From: Cercis canadensis
Taxonomy: Eukaryota; Streptophyta; Magnoliopsida; Fabales; Fabaceae
Direction of reading: 5' to 3'
Length of the DNA stretch: 64,000 nucleotides
Assembly (NCBI GenBank): GCA_003255065.1
Contig: QAOA01003742.1
Coordinates: forward strand, 137,191 to 201,190
Below, piece by piece: positions 33,837-46,857 of the stretch (positions are counted from its first letter, which is position 1; every line of letters starts with the position of its first letter). The position numbers were made by a program, and so were the translations under genes. The notes below the pieces were generated by a model. It was not told where the DNA came from. It searched no databases and saw only the letters and a program-made list of their open reading frames with translations.

Positions 33837-36029
33837 AGCCTACCTCATAAACCAATTACCATCAAAACCATTTAATCTTCGCACCTCATCAGCTGCTTTC
33901 TAGACACCTTTCCCAAAGCTCATCTCCTTCATTCTCTGCCTCTAAAGGTATTTAGTTGCACGGCATTTCTATACAATCATAACCCTCATAGAGGAAAACT
34001 TGACCCTAAGGCACTCAAATGCATCTTTATGTGATACTCTTCCAAACAAAAAGGGTACAAAAGTTGCCATCTAGCATTAAAAAAAATGTGTGTCCTATGA
34101 TGTCACCTTCCTTGAACCACAATCATTTTATCCCAATGGTTCTCTTTAGAAGGAGAATTTGAATGAAGAAAATCATTGGGATTCAATCATATCTCTCCCC
34201 ATATCATTTCCTTCATCATACCAATCCCAAGAGTCACCTTTACCTTCAAACAGCCCCACTGTTCCTTCACATAGCCCCACTATTTCTTCCACTAGCCCCT
34301 TAAATCATCCCTACTTAATGGGACATGATCAAGAATTGCATCAGGAGGGAGGAGCAGAACCAATCAAGGTTTATTCAAGAAGACCGAAAGCTCCCCAAGC
34401 TGCCCAATTATTGGAATCAGAGCTAAGTCCAAAATCCACAAATGAAGGTATGGTGTTAGTTAATAACATAGATCTTCCAATTGCCCTTAGAAAAGGGGTA
34501 CGAAAGTGCACTCAATATCCTCTGTCTAATCACTTAACTTATACAAAATTGTCTCATGAGTACAGGGTCTTTACTACACAAGTTGACAATGTTGACATTC
34601 CAAAAGACATTCAGAGTGCACTTCAAGATCCTAAATGGAAGGCAGCAGTTGAAGAAGAAATGAATGCCTTACTGAAAAATGATACTTGGGAAACAGTTGA
34701 TCCTCCACAAGAGAAGAAAGTAGTGGGTTGTAAATGGATATTCACTGTGAAATTCAAACCAAATGGAGAGGTAAATAGATACAAAGCAAGGTTGGTGGCT
34801 CAAGGATACACTCAAACGCATGACATAGATTATGAAGAAACATTTGCACTAGTGGCAAAAATGAACTCAATCAAGATTTTCTCTTGCTATAAACCTTGAC
34901 TAGGAACTCTACCAAATGGACATAAGAAATGCCTTCCTAAATGGAAAATTGGAAAAATAAGTGTTCATGAAGATGCATCCTGGATTTAATGGTGGAATTA
35001 ACAAGGTGTGCAAAATCAAGAAATCCCTCTATAGATTAAAGCAATCTCCAAGAGCCTGGTTCACTAAATTTAGTTCAACATTGAAGTCATTTGGTTACAC
35101 ACAAGGACAAACTGACCACACACAAGAAAGCAATGGAAAAATAGTTATTCTTATTATGTATGTAGATGATATGATAATTACAGGTGATGATCAGGAGGAG
35201 ATAGATAAGTTAAAGGCCCATTTGAAGAATGAATTTCAAGTTAAAGACCTTCGAACACTTAGGTACTTCTTAGGTATGGAAGTAGCCCGAAGCAAGCAAG
35301 TAATATTTATCAATCAAAAAAAGTATGTCCTTGACTTGTTAAAGGACGTTAGGAAAATTGGATGCAAACCAGCAATGACTCCTTTGGAAAGAAATTGGAA
35401 GCAAAAAATCCAACAAAGATGAGCATCAAATAGACCGGGGGCAATACCAGAGGTTGGTAGGGAAATTAATATATCTGACACTTACAAGACCTGATATTAC
35501 CTATAGTGTAATAAGTTAGTTTATGCATTGTCCTACTAAAAGGCATCTAGAGGCAGCCAACCATATACTAAAATATCTCAAGGGAACTCCAGGCAAGGGA
35601 ATTCTATTTAAGAAAAGTATGACAAGAACCATTGAAAGGTTTACAGATGTTGACTGGGCTGGGTCAACAGAAGATAGTAAGTCCACAACAGGGTATTGCA
35701 CAAAGGTATGGGGAAACCTTGTTACATGAAGGAACAAGAAAAAATCAATTGTGGCAAGTAGCACTACTGAAACAGAGTTCAAGGCAATAGCACAAGGAGT
35801 ATGTGAATTAATTTGGATTGAAAGACTCCTACAAGACCTAAAATTCTTTATAGAAGGCCCTATGAAGCTGTACAGTGACAACAAATCAGCAATAAGCATA
35901 ATTCACAACCCTATCCAACATAATCGAATGAAACATGTCAGAATTGATAGGAGTTTTATCAAAGATGAAATTAATTCAGGAAGTATTAGTCTTTCCTATG
36001 TTCAAAGTTTTATCAAGACCAAAATTTGA
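33837..36029 (+). pseudogene. Copia integrase tail, reverse transcriptase and RNase H, broken
   Basis: After AYLINQLPSKPFNL the GAG-pre/linker region is frameshifted. RT follows with DPKWKAAVEEEMNALLKND, GCKWIFTVKFKPNGEVNRYK, ARLVAQGYTQTHDIDYEETF, a frameshift near 34890, VCKIKKSLYRLKQSPRAWF, the catalytic YVDDMIITGDD and LRYFLGMEVARS. RNase H has DVDWAGSTEDSKSTTGYC, IVASSTTETEFKAIAQG and KLYSDNKSAISI. Stops at about 35420 and 35727 and frameshifts show it is inactive. Confidence 0.9.
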
Positions 36030-36085
36030 ATTCTTAGTTGGCAAGCTGGGAATGATTGATATCTATTCACCATCTTGAAGGGGTG

Positions 36086-36322
36086 TGTTGGAGAGAATCT
36101 TAGGGATTGATAGAACTCAGTGATTGATAGGAATTAGCATTTAATATAATAATGTAATTGATTGTAATTTCCTAGTTATTAGCCTTTGTAGGTGAAGAGT
36201 AATTTTCTCCATATTTTCTTATTTACTTCCTAGAATTAGGATGACTTCAGTCTATAAATATTTTGTAAATCTATACTCTAAAGATTAAGAAAGATGATTC
36301 ATTCTTATAGCCTCTTTGTTCA
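36086..36322 (+). repeat. 3' LTR of the Copia element
   Basis: TGTTGGAGAGAATCTTAGGG to TTTGTTCA, 237 bp, preceded by a purine tract. It lacks the MITE carried by the 5' LTR. Confidence 0.9.
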
Positions 36323-36638
36323 AAAGCTATATATTTTTGTGTTCACATTGTCAAGTATAATTGAGCCTGCATTGCATTATGCATTTTTGTCACCTGTTCC
36401 GGCGAGACAGTTGAGTATGAACTGGAAATTGAACAACCAGACCAAATAATAAGAACTTTTACCACAATCTCCAGTATATGCAGCTTAGGTTATACAATTG
36501 ACTGTAAGAACCTGTTTAATTGTTGTAATACAAGAAATGGAAAAGTTAGAGGAGATCTGCTCATTTGCTGCAAGCTTCCCTCGGTGATTCAGAATTTGAA
36601 TGAATAAACTATATTTACCAACAGCTATACATATATGG
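36323..36638. other. 3' flank of the thioredoxin x gene
   Basis: No gene. The part next to 36638 is likely the 3' UTR of the minus-strand gene. The Copia element ends about 315 bases from the stop codon. Confidence 0.55.
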
Positions 36639-39600
36639 CTATGGAACAGATATTGATTCCAAGAAAGCATCCAGATACTCCTTAAGTTTCACTTTTGTAA
36701 TTGCACCTTCCCTTCTGCTTTCTGGAACTTCCTGCCCATTCTTGAAAAGTATCAAAGCTGGCAGTCCGTAAACTTTGTACTCTTCTATTAATCGTGGGTT
36801 TGCATCATGATCAATCTTTACAACCGTTAATCTGTCTCCATATTCCTACATGTTATAAGATGAAAAAATCCAGTTGAGAAAAATTAAGATCCAACAAACA
36901 CCAGATAATTCACTTGACAACAGTTTGTAGGAAAAATCATTTTATTGGACCATTCTGTTTCTTATACCGTAAAAAAGAATGGTAAAACAAAAACTCTATA
37001 TATATCAGAGGGGATGATCAATGGATCACATCATATGATTTTATCTTTACATATCCTGTTTCTGGATGAATGCGAATTAATTTTCCCAACAAACAAATGG
37101 CTACCCAAGCACCCTATAAATGCAATGAGTTCACAAACTTGTATAAGTTTCCGTAAAATGTATCTAGAAAAATGAACTATACCTCTTTTCTTTTTTTTCT
37201 TTTTTTGGGGTTATGCAATTAGGGGTTCCGTAACTAGGCTGATCCAAGCAGGCTTATCTCAACTACTTTAGTTTAAAGATAAATTACATAGAGAACAATC
37301 TTTTTACAGGGCCATTTCTTACATTTTTATTGCAAACAGCAGCAATTACCAAAAAGTTTCTTCATTTCATAAAAATGCAATAACTCTAAACAATATTCTG
37401 AGTGAATCCTATTATTTTTCTCCAACCATGTCAGATATACCAAAGCATTTGACATTAGCTTTGTAATTTTGCGATACAGAATGAGATACTTTGTGTTCCT
37501 TAAATAATCTAGTCATCTATCGAACTTAAAAAAGAAAAGTTTTTCCCTTGTATATTAAACAGAATATCAAAATGTTTTATATCAATAACTGTGCAGGTAT
37601 TCACCATTCTCGCAATAAGAAAACATCCTGCTCAATCTATCCCTGAAAATGTCAACAACCTCAAACACTTCCACAGCTTTGCAAAGGTCTTTCATTATTA
37701 AGGATGGGTGAGATAATAAGACTCACGAAAGATGACTTTAAATTTAAAGGAAAGAAAGACAAGAGTTTGGCCTGCTGAAGAATCTTGACTTCTTTGTTGT
37801 CCATCAAAAGAAGACTTGTACACGCCCATTTTTTAAAATGTCAATTCAGCTTAGTTTCTCCCCAAATGAATCTGTTTTAGCGTTTATAGATACAATGAGT
37901 TGTACCTTTTCTTCCTTCTTCCAAAACATATCAGGTAGTGGGGTTTCATATCCAATCTTGTCTATGGAAGTTTATGCCCCACTTGGTTTTTGTGTAATAT
38001 ATAGCCATTGTCTTAAATAACACGTATGTGCAGGTGCACCCACAGAGAAGAGAAAAGGAAGAAGGATCTCACACAAAAAATGCATATGAAGAATTATCAA
38101 TGACAACTTTTGCAAGAAATAGAGAAATTATATTATGTCTATCGAAGAAGAATTTTTTAACAGTGAATTATCACTTCAACATCTTTTTTTTTTTTTTTTT
38201 TTCCCATCAATGACAATGGAAAGCATGGAAAGTCAAACAACTCCTACTTATAATAGTACACTAAAAGCAGTAACAACTAACAATAGAGTTCTCAGTTTCT
38301 CATTCCCAATAAATCATCAATAAAGATTGACACTGGCAACTTACAGTTTATTTCACACTATACTATAATCTGTTGCTACTGCTGGCTATTCCTGTGTTAC
38401 CCCTAATTTGATGTACAAGGATTTGAAGTTGGAATTAAAATCCGTAGTCCAACATTGACACCACACTACCTGAGGTGCTAACTAGGCAGCAGGCTCTCAT
38501 TAATATATCATGCACTCATTAAATAGAAAAATCTCAATCTAACCGAGGGATACAAACATACTTCATTCTAGTAACTCTTTGAAAAGAGAAAGAACAATTA
38601 ATCTGATTTGCTTATTGGTCAACTTTGTGTGTATATCAAATAATATCACAATTAACCCCTAAAGGCGGTATCTTGAATTAATGATATCCATGTTTGCAAT
38701 TAAATTTTTTCATGCTACGAGCTTCACCAACAATGTCAACAACAATATCAATCAAAATAGCAATAACAAATTATGGAAGATTACCAAAACAAATTAAGGA
38801 ATATTATATTATAAAAGGTGCAGCTGCAGCAGGCTCACACGTAAAAACAGGCTTACTTAGTCTTTAGAACTACAACTAAAACATGGCAGACATTGCCACT
38901 GACATAGTATATCACAAGAAATCTGGAGTTCATATTATGCTTTCATATAAAATAATACTATACCAAACGGCCTGGGACTGACTGATACTAGGGTCGTCTA
39001 GTAATACAAAGTACCAAAAAAATAAAAATAATACTAAGCTAAAAATAAGAGTGCAGCCCACTTTCTTGATTCTTTCCCTGAAGTTTGTTCCTCAAATAAT
39101 TAATTTTTCCAATCATATTGCTTCTAATTAAATTTCAGTCTTCTAACTTACATACTAGGCGTATTTTTTATCTTCAATTGAAATTTCAAATTCCCATCTT
39201 GAAGCTTCAATTGAGCAACACCCACTTAAAATCTATTATAGTAAACAAAATTTCCAAGAATCTTTAATTACTAAAGCAGGAATATAAATATGAAGCTAAA
39301 TTAGAAAGAAAGAGACCTGAGCTATGGATTCCATAAGCGGAGAGATTAAACGACAGGGACCGCACCAATTAGCGACGAACTCAACGAGAACCGGACGGTT
39401 CGACTTTAAGACTGTGTCCGAGAACTGCGTTTCATTGATCTCTGTAATAGCAGCACCGCAAGTCACTGCAAATTTTGGAACTGTAGAAGAGTGTTTCCTA
39501 AAACCCAGTGTTGTCGGGATTCCAGGTAAAGTGTAGGAGAGCTTGGTGGAGCAATGAAGGAAGGAAAGAGAAGGTGAGTGAGAGGTAGAGGTGGTGGAAC

Positions 39601-39667
39601 TAATTGTACGCACCGGAATGAGTGGTGGAATGAAGAGTGAGACTGAATTGGAGATGATGGTTTCCAT
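36639..39667 (-). CDS. Thioredoxin x, chloroplastic (Trx-x)
   Basis: Chloroplast stroma disulfide reductase; family members donate electrons to 2-Cys peroxiredoxin and help antioxidant defence. Two exons are joined in phase 0: 39667-39317 (117 codons) and 36845-36639 (68 codons plus stop), with a 2471-bp GT-AG intron. The protein is 185 aa, close to the usual length. Residues 1 to about 68 are rich in Ser, Thr and hydrophobics, as in a transit peptide. The thioredoxin fold follows with [19 protein letters not shown] (active-site WCGPC at 101-105), [19 protein letters not shown], the cis-proline region at GLPALILF (Pro146) and [20 protein letters not shown], the last being diagnostic of the x type. 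No stop or frameshift is seen. The intron has poly-T tracts (for example at 38185-38202) but no coding. Confidence 0.94.
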
Positions 39668-39811
39668 GTGTGTTTAAAGCGAAGCCAATTGCGGAGGAAA
39701 GGCGCAAAGTCGACCATTGTGGCTGGGAGTGAGATCCTTTATGTATCCTGTGGAAAGCATTAAGCATCACTAATTTGTGGCCACAGGCCTCCAGCAATAC
39801 GGCATTGGTTT

Positions 39812-39876
39812 CACGTGCATAGCACGTGATTTGTTTTGTTTTGTTTTTATTTTTTTAAAAACGTGCACAGCACGTG
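39812..39876 (-). promoter_or_regulatory. G-box cluster upstream of thioredoxin x
   Basis: Three CACGTG palindromes at 39812-39817, 39823-39828 and 39871-39876 lie 145-209 bases upstream of the start codon. They sit in two copies of ACGTGCANAGCACGTGA, about 50 bases apart. G-boxes bind bZIP and bHLH factors (HY5, PIF, GBF) and are common in light-regulated chloroplast genes. Control of this gene is inference. Confidence 0.65.
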
Positions 39877-39879
39877 AGT

Positions 39880-41406
39880 TCTTTTGTTTTTTATAGTGCA
39901 AACATACATTTGCATATTTCAAAGAATCAAATTTTAAGAAAATAATCCTTCAAAATAATAATAACAAATTAGTTAACAAGTAATAGAATTGATGATGTGA
40001 CATAATTAACCACCTATATAGCACATTAAAATCTTAGTTGGCAAAGAGAAAGTGCCAACTAGACTAATAATAAAGTTTAATTAGTTCTAATTTGATGAAT
40101 TTGAATTGATATTTCAATTTTCTACTAACTAAGTTTAATTGAAATAAAATTTATAAATTTTTTTCAGCTGTTCATGTGATTACGAAGTTTGTCACTAGTA
40201 TAATTTTTTTAAAATTCATAACTACTTTTGATTACTAAAAGTTAATTTATGCCTTCTTCAATATTTTTGATACAACTAGGTTAATTTCATAAGAAACTTT
40301 AACTCATGCCTCACTTTATAGGTATTGATGTCCAATATTTTTCACTATAAGTTGATTGCTGTTTAGGGGTGCTACCCATTCATTTTTTTTTTTATTCATT
40401 TCTGAAACTTCTTTTGTAGCTCAGCAGCCATTAAAAAATTGCTAGTTAGGATTTTGACGGGTCGTACAAGCAGTTAAATGATGACACGTAATCAATTCCA
40501 TCACTAGTTAATAGACTCTATTAACAGTTACTATTTTGTTATAGATGTTAAATCTTTGAAGGACTAATTTGTAATTTTTATTTTTTTTTAAGGTCCATTT
40601 TGTTAAAGTCTAAATCTTTGGAGACATAAATGTAAGTTTACTAAAAAAAATATATGTATTCAACCCCTAAACTTCATATTGTATACGCAAAACACCTTCA
40701 TTTTAAGCTTAAGGATTTAAATACACAAATTTTAACCACATGCTAAAGTTGAAGGTGTTATGATACTATTTACACCCTAATGAAAAATTACAAAAACACA
40801 TCTTAAACTATGTGATTATAAGTCTAGTTATCATATTTAAATATAAATATAAATAAAATAACTACATAATTAAAGAGATACTTAAGTTATTTTCAGGTGC
40901 AAAACAAATGGTCTTTTGGTTAAAGATTTTGAACCAGAGTTTTTTTTTCCCCTTTCTGAAAAAATATGTGTCCCTCTTTTCTCTTCAGCTTTTATCAAAA
41001 AGGAATAAAAGGGTTTAATTATTAAAAAAAAATTAATACAACATAAACTTTTTTTAGAAAAAAAAAATTATTATTGATCATGTTAGCTACATGTAAGTTA
41101 TCTCTTGAAAATACTCTCCTCTATTTGATACTCGTAACCCTCAATCTTAAACTTAAATCCTAAATTATCTCTTAAGGATACTCTCCATTATAGGAGGTTT
41201 CTTAGATACTTTTAGTATTTATGTAGTATGTCATACTATATAGGAATAACCAATAAATGAATGACATGTGTACAAATTAACTGTTTTTAAGTTTGTTTAA
41301 AAAATTAAATAAATTATATTTTATATATAATAAAATATGAAAATTATGTATGATTGCCACGTCAGTGTAGTATGACATACTTACGTAGTATCATAGAATC
41401 TCCGTC
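39880..41406. other. Intergenic DNA with repeat copy A and a foldback
   Basis: No gene. Segment 40075-40360 (AGTTTAATTAGTTCTAATTT and on, including CAGCTGTTCATGTGATTACG) is repeated at 45215-45500 and in part at 48852-49000. At about 41190-41400 an imperfect inverted repeat is centred on GTAGTATGTCATACT and its partner AGTATGACATACTTAC, suggesting a small MITE. Confidence 0.6.
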
Positions 41407-41524
41407 CATTATAATATAGGTGCTTCTATCCTATTTTGTTTGAATTTTTACTACACATAGAAGTTCATTATAATATAGGTGCTTCTATCCTATTTTGTTT
41501 GAATTTTTACTACACATAGAAGTT
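41407..41524. repeat. Perfect tandem duplication, 2 x 59 bp
   Basis: The unit beginning CATTATAATATAGGTGCTTC and ending ACACATAGAAGTT occurs at 41407-41465 and again at 41466-41524 with no differences that I can see. It is either a very recent duplication or an assembly artefact. Confidence 0.9.
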
Positions 41525-41934
41525 CAACGACTTTGGAGTGAAATAAACTTTTGAATTTGATATCTTCATAAAAATTTAACAAAAAAAAATTTGATTTCCC
41601 ATGAGATGGAGATAATCTTAGCTCGGGCTTAGATATGTCCTTGACACTAGTGCTGGAACTCTTACATAGATTTTGACAGACACCTTTGGTAGACGTAGGT
41701 GCAAAGAATTTGCGGTAACTTCAGGTATTTTGCCTGTAAAAAGAAGGATGAGAAGAGGTTAAGTTGAAAAAAGAAATAACATTGGTGCGCTTTGTTTATA
41801 ATTTTTGGTGCGTGGTGTTTAGAAGTGGAAGCACAAACTAGGGCCTTCGCTGCTTCTGGATCCGCTTCCTGTTCCAATCCTACTCCTCTCTCTCAAATCC
41901 GATTCAGAAAAAGCTCACAGTTGGCCTCAACTCA

Positions 41935-43428
41935 ATGCTGCGAACAAATACAAGAGCTTCTTCAATTTGGGTTCCCACGTATTGTTCTCTTCGTAACGCC
42001 ACTGCTGGAGAAATCGATGATAGCAAAATCAGAAACCAGTTGCTGAAATCTGTGAGAAATTTTGATCATGCCTTACTTTTATTTCATAATATGCTTGCAT
42101 TAAATCCTTTGCCATCTCCTCTTGATTTTGTGTTACTGTTAGGAGTCATTGTGAGGATGAAGCATTATACAACTGTGATTTCCTTGATTAAACGCATACA
42201 TGCACACCTATGGAGCAATTATTAATGGATTATGCAAGATTGGTAACACAAGTGCAGCTCTAAAGTGTTTTACGAAGATGAGGGAAAGAATTTTCCAGCC
42301 CAATGTAGTGATATACAACACAATTATAGATAGTTTGTGCAAAGATCGAAAGGTAAGTGAGGCTTTAAATTTATGCTTAGAAATGGCCAACAATGGCATT
42401 CAACCCGATGTTGTCTCTTACACTTACCTAATTTAAGGTCTATGTAATTTTGGTAGATGGAAAGATGCTAATACTCTATTCAAGGAGATGATGCATAAGA
42501 GAATCATACCAAATAAACAAACCTTTGCTATATTGGTGGATACATATTGCAAAGAGGGAATGACAAAGGAGGCTGAACACATAATGGATATGATGATCAA
42601 TAATGGAGAGGAGCCTGGTCTATTCACCTATAATTCATTGATTGATGGCTATTGTTTGCAAAGCCAAATCAACAAGGCAATGGAAGTATTTAAATCGATG
42701 ATCGACAGAGGCAGTTTACCAGATGTTGTAACTTATAACTCATTTATCCATGGATACTTGAAAAAGAAGAACATTGAAGAAGCCCTGAATCTCTTCAATG
42801 AAACGGTAAGGATTGATTCCTGATATTGTGGCCTTGACCACTCTTATAGTGGGTACTGTCAATCTAGTAGACCACAAGCTGCAATAGAGCTGTTTTACAA
42901 GATGCACAACTATGGCCATGTTCCAGATCTCCAGACTTTGTGCGATTTTACTGGCCTGTGCAAATCCCAGCAAATTGCTGAGGCAATAACATTGTTTCAA
43001 GTGATGCAGAGGAGTGGTTTGAATCTTAACATGGTGATTTAAAATATTATGCTTGATGGATTGTGCAGTGCTGGCAAATTGGATGCGGCAAGAGAACTGT
43101 TTTATTATCAACCAAAGGCTTGCAAATTAATGTTTATACTTATATCATAATGATCAAGGGACTCTGTAAAAAAGGTTTACTGGATGAAGTTGAAGACTTG
43201 CTGATGAATAAGGAGGAGAATGGTTGCTTACCTAATAGCTGCACTTATAATGTCTATGTGCAAAGATTGCTGAAAAACAGTGACTCTTCAAGGTCAGTGA
43301 AATACCTTCAAATAATGGAAAGCAAAGGTTTTTCAGCTGATGCAACCACAACGACTATGTTTGTGGACCTCATGTCTGCAAACCCAGAGGATAAAGTAAT
43401 TGAAGAATTTCTTCAAAAGTCAGTGTGA
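41935..43428 (+). pseudogene. RFL-like P-class PPR gene, inactivated
   Basis: Pentatricopeptide-repeat proteins bind organelle RNA; RFL members are mitochondrial and relate to fertility restorers. An N-terminal part starts MLRTNTRASSIWVP and contains a typical RFL segment (DHALLLFHNMLALNPLPS). After a frameshift near 42215 a run of 35-aa repeats follows, for example NVVIYNTIIDSLCKDRKVSE, DVVSYTYLI, GLFTYNSLIDGYCLQSQINK and LPDVVTYNSFIHGYLKKKNI. Defects are a stop at 42434 (after SYTYLI), a frameshift and stop near 42805-42823, a stop at about 43040 and a frameshift near 43115. Repeats between the N-terminus and the first full PPR also seem to be missing. The final frame ends EFLQKSV at 43428. 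Confidence 0.88.
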
Positions 43429-45214
43429 TGCTTTCTTCTTGATGTTCCTTCATATTTCTTTGAAAGTATGTATGCATAATGATCAATGGGATGAAGTAGC
43501 TGTTTTATGTATTTATATCTTCTTAGAGTTTTTTTAAAAACATTTCATTGTACCCTATGAAGTTTGAAGGTCATATTATGTGGCCAACATTAAGGGTGAA
43601 CCATCCTACGTTCTATGTAGTAATCACTGAATCCATAAATTCTATATTGGGTTGATTGAAAGCATGTGTAAGATCTAAAAATTGAAAGGATGCACTTATG
43701 TAAAAAGTTTTGTATGAGAAATAATTCGGGTCTTTTTATGAGCTAACCCCTGTAAAATCAAGTTGAGAAGTTGCACATTTGATTATGAAGCTGATTCATG
43801 CGTCCAGGTTGAAACATATGAAAAGAGGAGTCTGTGAAACTTGTGACAATTTTTCTTGAATCATGGAGAAGTCTCACTAAAATATATGAATGCTGCTCAT
43901 TCTTGTAGTGGATAAACGTGCTGTATAACCAAGATTAGCATGACTTTTTGATGCCTCTAAACTGTGAACAAGATTCTTGTAACTCCCTTTAAGGTGCTTC
44001 AACTAATCCTAGATGGAAAGTAATGTAGCTAATTGACAATTCTACTTTCAATTCTTATTTTCTTATTAAGTTTTTGAGCTGAAGTTACATTTTGTAGGAA
44101 TGTTTAAAATTTTTCAAAAACTGAAGTGCAGAATATTCCTTTAATTTGGCGCTTTCAGACAATTAATCCAGAGACAGGGAAGAAATTATGTTTAGGTACT
44201 GATATTAATGTTGACATATATGATTTTTGCTCTCTTGCTTTATTGTTGTTTTATATATTTGTGCAGTTATTTATAGCACAGCATGGACTTACAGATATCA
44301 AGTGAATGTCTTTATATAAGTGTCTAAGCTGTACAGTTTCCAAACTGCAGGATATGGGGACTTGGCTTTAGGTAAATCCAGATGGAATGCCATTTCTTTC
44401 CAGTATAGGCACTCCCTATTGGTCAGTTTCTATTTTGATTCTATAGAACATTATAGGAGGATGAAACAGAAGTCAGAGCAAAATAACAAGCAGAGGACAT
44501 GTTTTGACATGTAACATTTGCAGAAGATTATGCAAGACCAAAACTTTTAACTACTTGTGATATGGTCTGTCTTAACTTTCGTTCCTTTGGCTTTCACTAT
44601 TTTGGTTTTTGATTCTCCACGAAAAGTTTCTGTGTTGATGATATTTAAAATTTCCATTTTCGCCTCCATTCTATATGAAGGTGGATTCTCATATTTGGTA
44701 GGCAAAAAAGCTTGGAATAACGATCAAGGCCTTGTGATGTAGAACGGGAAAGGGAAAATAACAAAAGATAATCGTATTTAGCCTCAAAATAGTTAAAATT
44801 TTCTGTTTCTCAGGAAACTGTAACAAGAACAGTAACAAAATACTGAATTTGGGTTTTATTTCATCAAAAGCTATCAAAATAAAGACAAAATATGCATGAC
44901 TCAATAACCCTAATTCTATTAGCACTAGTAATTATAATAGGAATATTCAACTAATCTTATACCACCTTTATTACAAGGTCTTAAATTTGAATTTCCATCT
45001 CCCATATCTACAACTAGAAATTCTAGCTCTATCTATCTATGAAAAACACTTTTAAATTAAGTCACATATAGTATTTAAATTAGTTGATAATTTTTCAAAT
45101 TTGTCACTAATTGTGTAAAATTAATTAGGGGTCTTTTCAATTTGTCACTAATTAAGATTATTTGAAGTGAAATTTAATAAAATTGTATTTTTCACTATAA
45201 GTTTGGCACTAATC
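43429..45214. other. Intergenic DNA, no gene
   Basis: 3' flank of the PPR pseudogene. AT-rich, no coding segment or transposon end recognised; the short open frames have no family features. Confidence 0.5.
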
Positions 45215-45656
45215 AAGTTTAATTAGTTCTAATTTGATGAATTTGAATTGGTATTTCAATTTTCTACTAAGTTCAATTGAAATAAAATCTTATATATATT
45301 TTTTTTCAGCTGTTCATGTGATTACAAAGTTTGTCGTTAGTATAAAAAACTTTTTAATTCATAACTATTTATGATCACTAAGTTAATGTATGCCTTCTCT
45401 AATATTTTTGATACAACTAACTCATGCCTCACTTTATAGGTAATGTCCAATAAATTAATCTCATGTGACCATTAAGTTTTCTAATAGTATAGACAAATCA
45501 TAATTTATATCTATTATTGACCATTAGGTTATTCATGCCTCACTCTATGCTTTTGATGCAAATATGATTATTGTATTTTATGTTACACCTTGTTGATACA
45601 ACCTGATACAAGATAAAATTAACTCTTAGTGGATTGAAATATTTTATGGTACACCT
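45215..45656. repeat. Dispersed repeat copy B
   Basis: It matches copy A (40075-40360) over its first part and copy C (48830-49204) over nearly all its length. Copies B and C also share the first 100 bases of the SIRE-like LTR that follows, so B and C come from one duplicated block. Confidence 0.8.
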
Positions 45657-46778
45657 TGTTAGCCTTACAAGTCTCTGAACCTGTTTTGATGATAACAATA
45701 ATGTCTTGATATTCCTTATATGTGTTGTTTGTCTTGTTGCTATTAATCTTTACTATGTTTTTTTAAGTTGTATCCAGCACAATCTTCAAATGAAGTCTTG
45801 AAGAACTTGTTCTTCAGAACCAGTTTTTGCTTATATGATGAGTCTATGAGATTGCTGATGTGGACAAGTCTCACATGGACTCTGGGCCAAATGGTCACTT
45901 TTTCATTTCTGACTAAGAGTTGTACTCTTAGAGAATAGAAAGTTTCTTTCTAAGTGCACTTTGGAGAAGCTCAAGTTTCAAGAAGGCATATCTACTCCCT
46001 TACACAAAGAGAGACTTTTGTGGACAAAAGGACAAAAGGCTTGTGACTGATTGACAAGGAGTCAGCCGGTTGGTGGCTCCTCTTTTCCCTCATCATTTGG
46101 CCTTTCATGTGCAAGGGAAGCTAATAAAGCAAGAAGACTTCAAGCCTTCGGATTCATTCATGAAGAATAGAGAAGAAATACACTTTAGAGAGAGAAGGAA
46201 GCTATTGTTAAAGATCTGAGTTCTGTATCTTCTTCTTCCTACTCTCAGATACTCTTTCATGTATCAAGATCCTCATTGTAACACATCTACTCTTTGAGAG
46301 AGTTTCTATTGGGGCTAAACCAAACACTTGGGTTTGTATCTTGGATTTCTATGGGAGAAATCCATGAGTGTGATCTCTAGAGTTAGGGAGAGAGAGTTCA
46401 TGGTGAGCTTGGGAAACAAAAACCATAGGAGTTGAGCTTGGAGAAGCTTGGAAAAATAACTTTGAAGTATAGTGAAACCCCATTAACATGGGAGAAGTGG
46501 ATGTATGCATGTTAAGCCGAACCACTATAAAATATGTGTCTGACTCTTTCTCTCTTCATCTCTGTTTCTCTGATTAATCATCTAGTTATGCTATTGTTTG
46601 GTTTGTAAGGGTCTTTCGGAATATTCAAATCTGGCATTTGTAGAAGAACTAGTTTGTAAAAACTAGTTTTCAAGAAGTAGTTCTTAAACAAATATGCGAT
46701 TTGAATCAGTTTTAAAAAGTATTTTTTAACAATTCCTATTCACCCCCTCCTCTCTAGGAATAGATCCTGCAACTCTCA
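45657..46778 (+). repeat. 5' LTR of the SIRE-like element
   Basis: Assigned from the TG...CA limits, the GATGATAACAA block and the primer site just downstream. The left limit is shared with copy C at 49205. A related LTR starts near 63210. Confidence 0.8.
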
Positions 46779-46857
46779 ATTGGTATAAGAGCTTTGTGCT
46801 CAACATCTTCTGGTTTAACTAACCGTGAGTTAAAGATCCTATTTAGTTTGTGTTGCA

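Larger units (their letters stand above)
27503..36322 (+). mobile_element. Ty1/Copia retrotransposon with two nested insertions
   Basis: LTRs are at 27503-28135 and 36086-36322. The first is longer because it holds a 370-bp MITE; without it both are about 240-255 bp. The flanks GAAGC (27498-27502) and AAAGC (36323-36327) form a 5-bp TSD with one change. The initiator-Met primer site TGGTATCAGAGC follows the 5' LTR directly, and the purine tract AAGGGG precedes the 3' LTR. Domain order is gag, protease, integrase, RT, RNase H (Copia order). A 3580-bp LTR-type insertion splits the integrase. Stops and frameshifts are common, so it is dead. The original element was about 4.9 kb. Confidence 0.92.
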
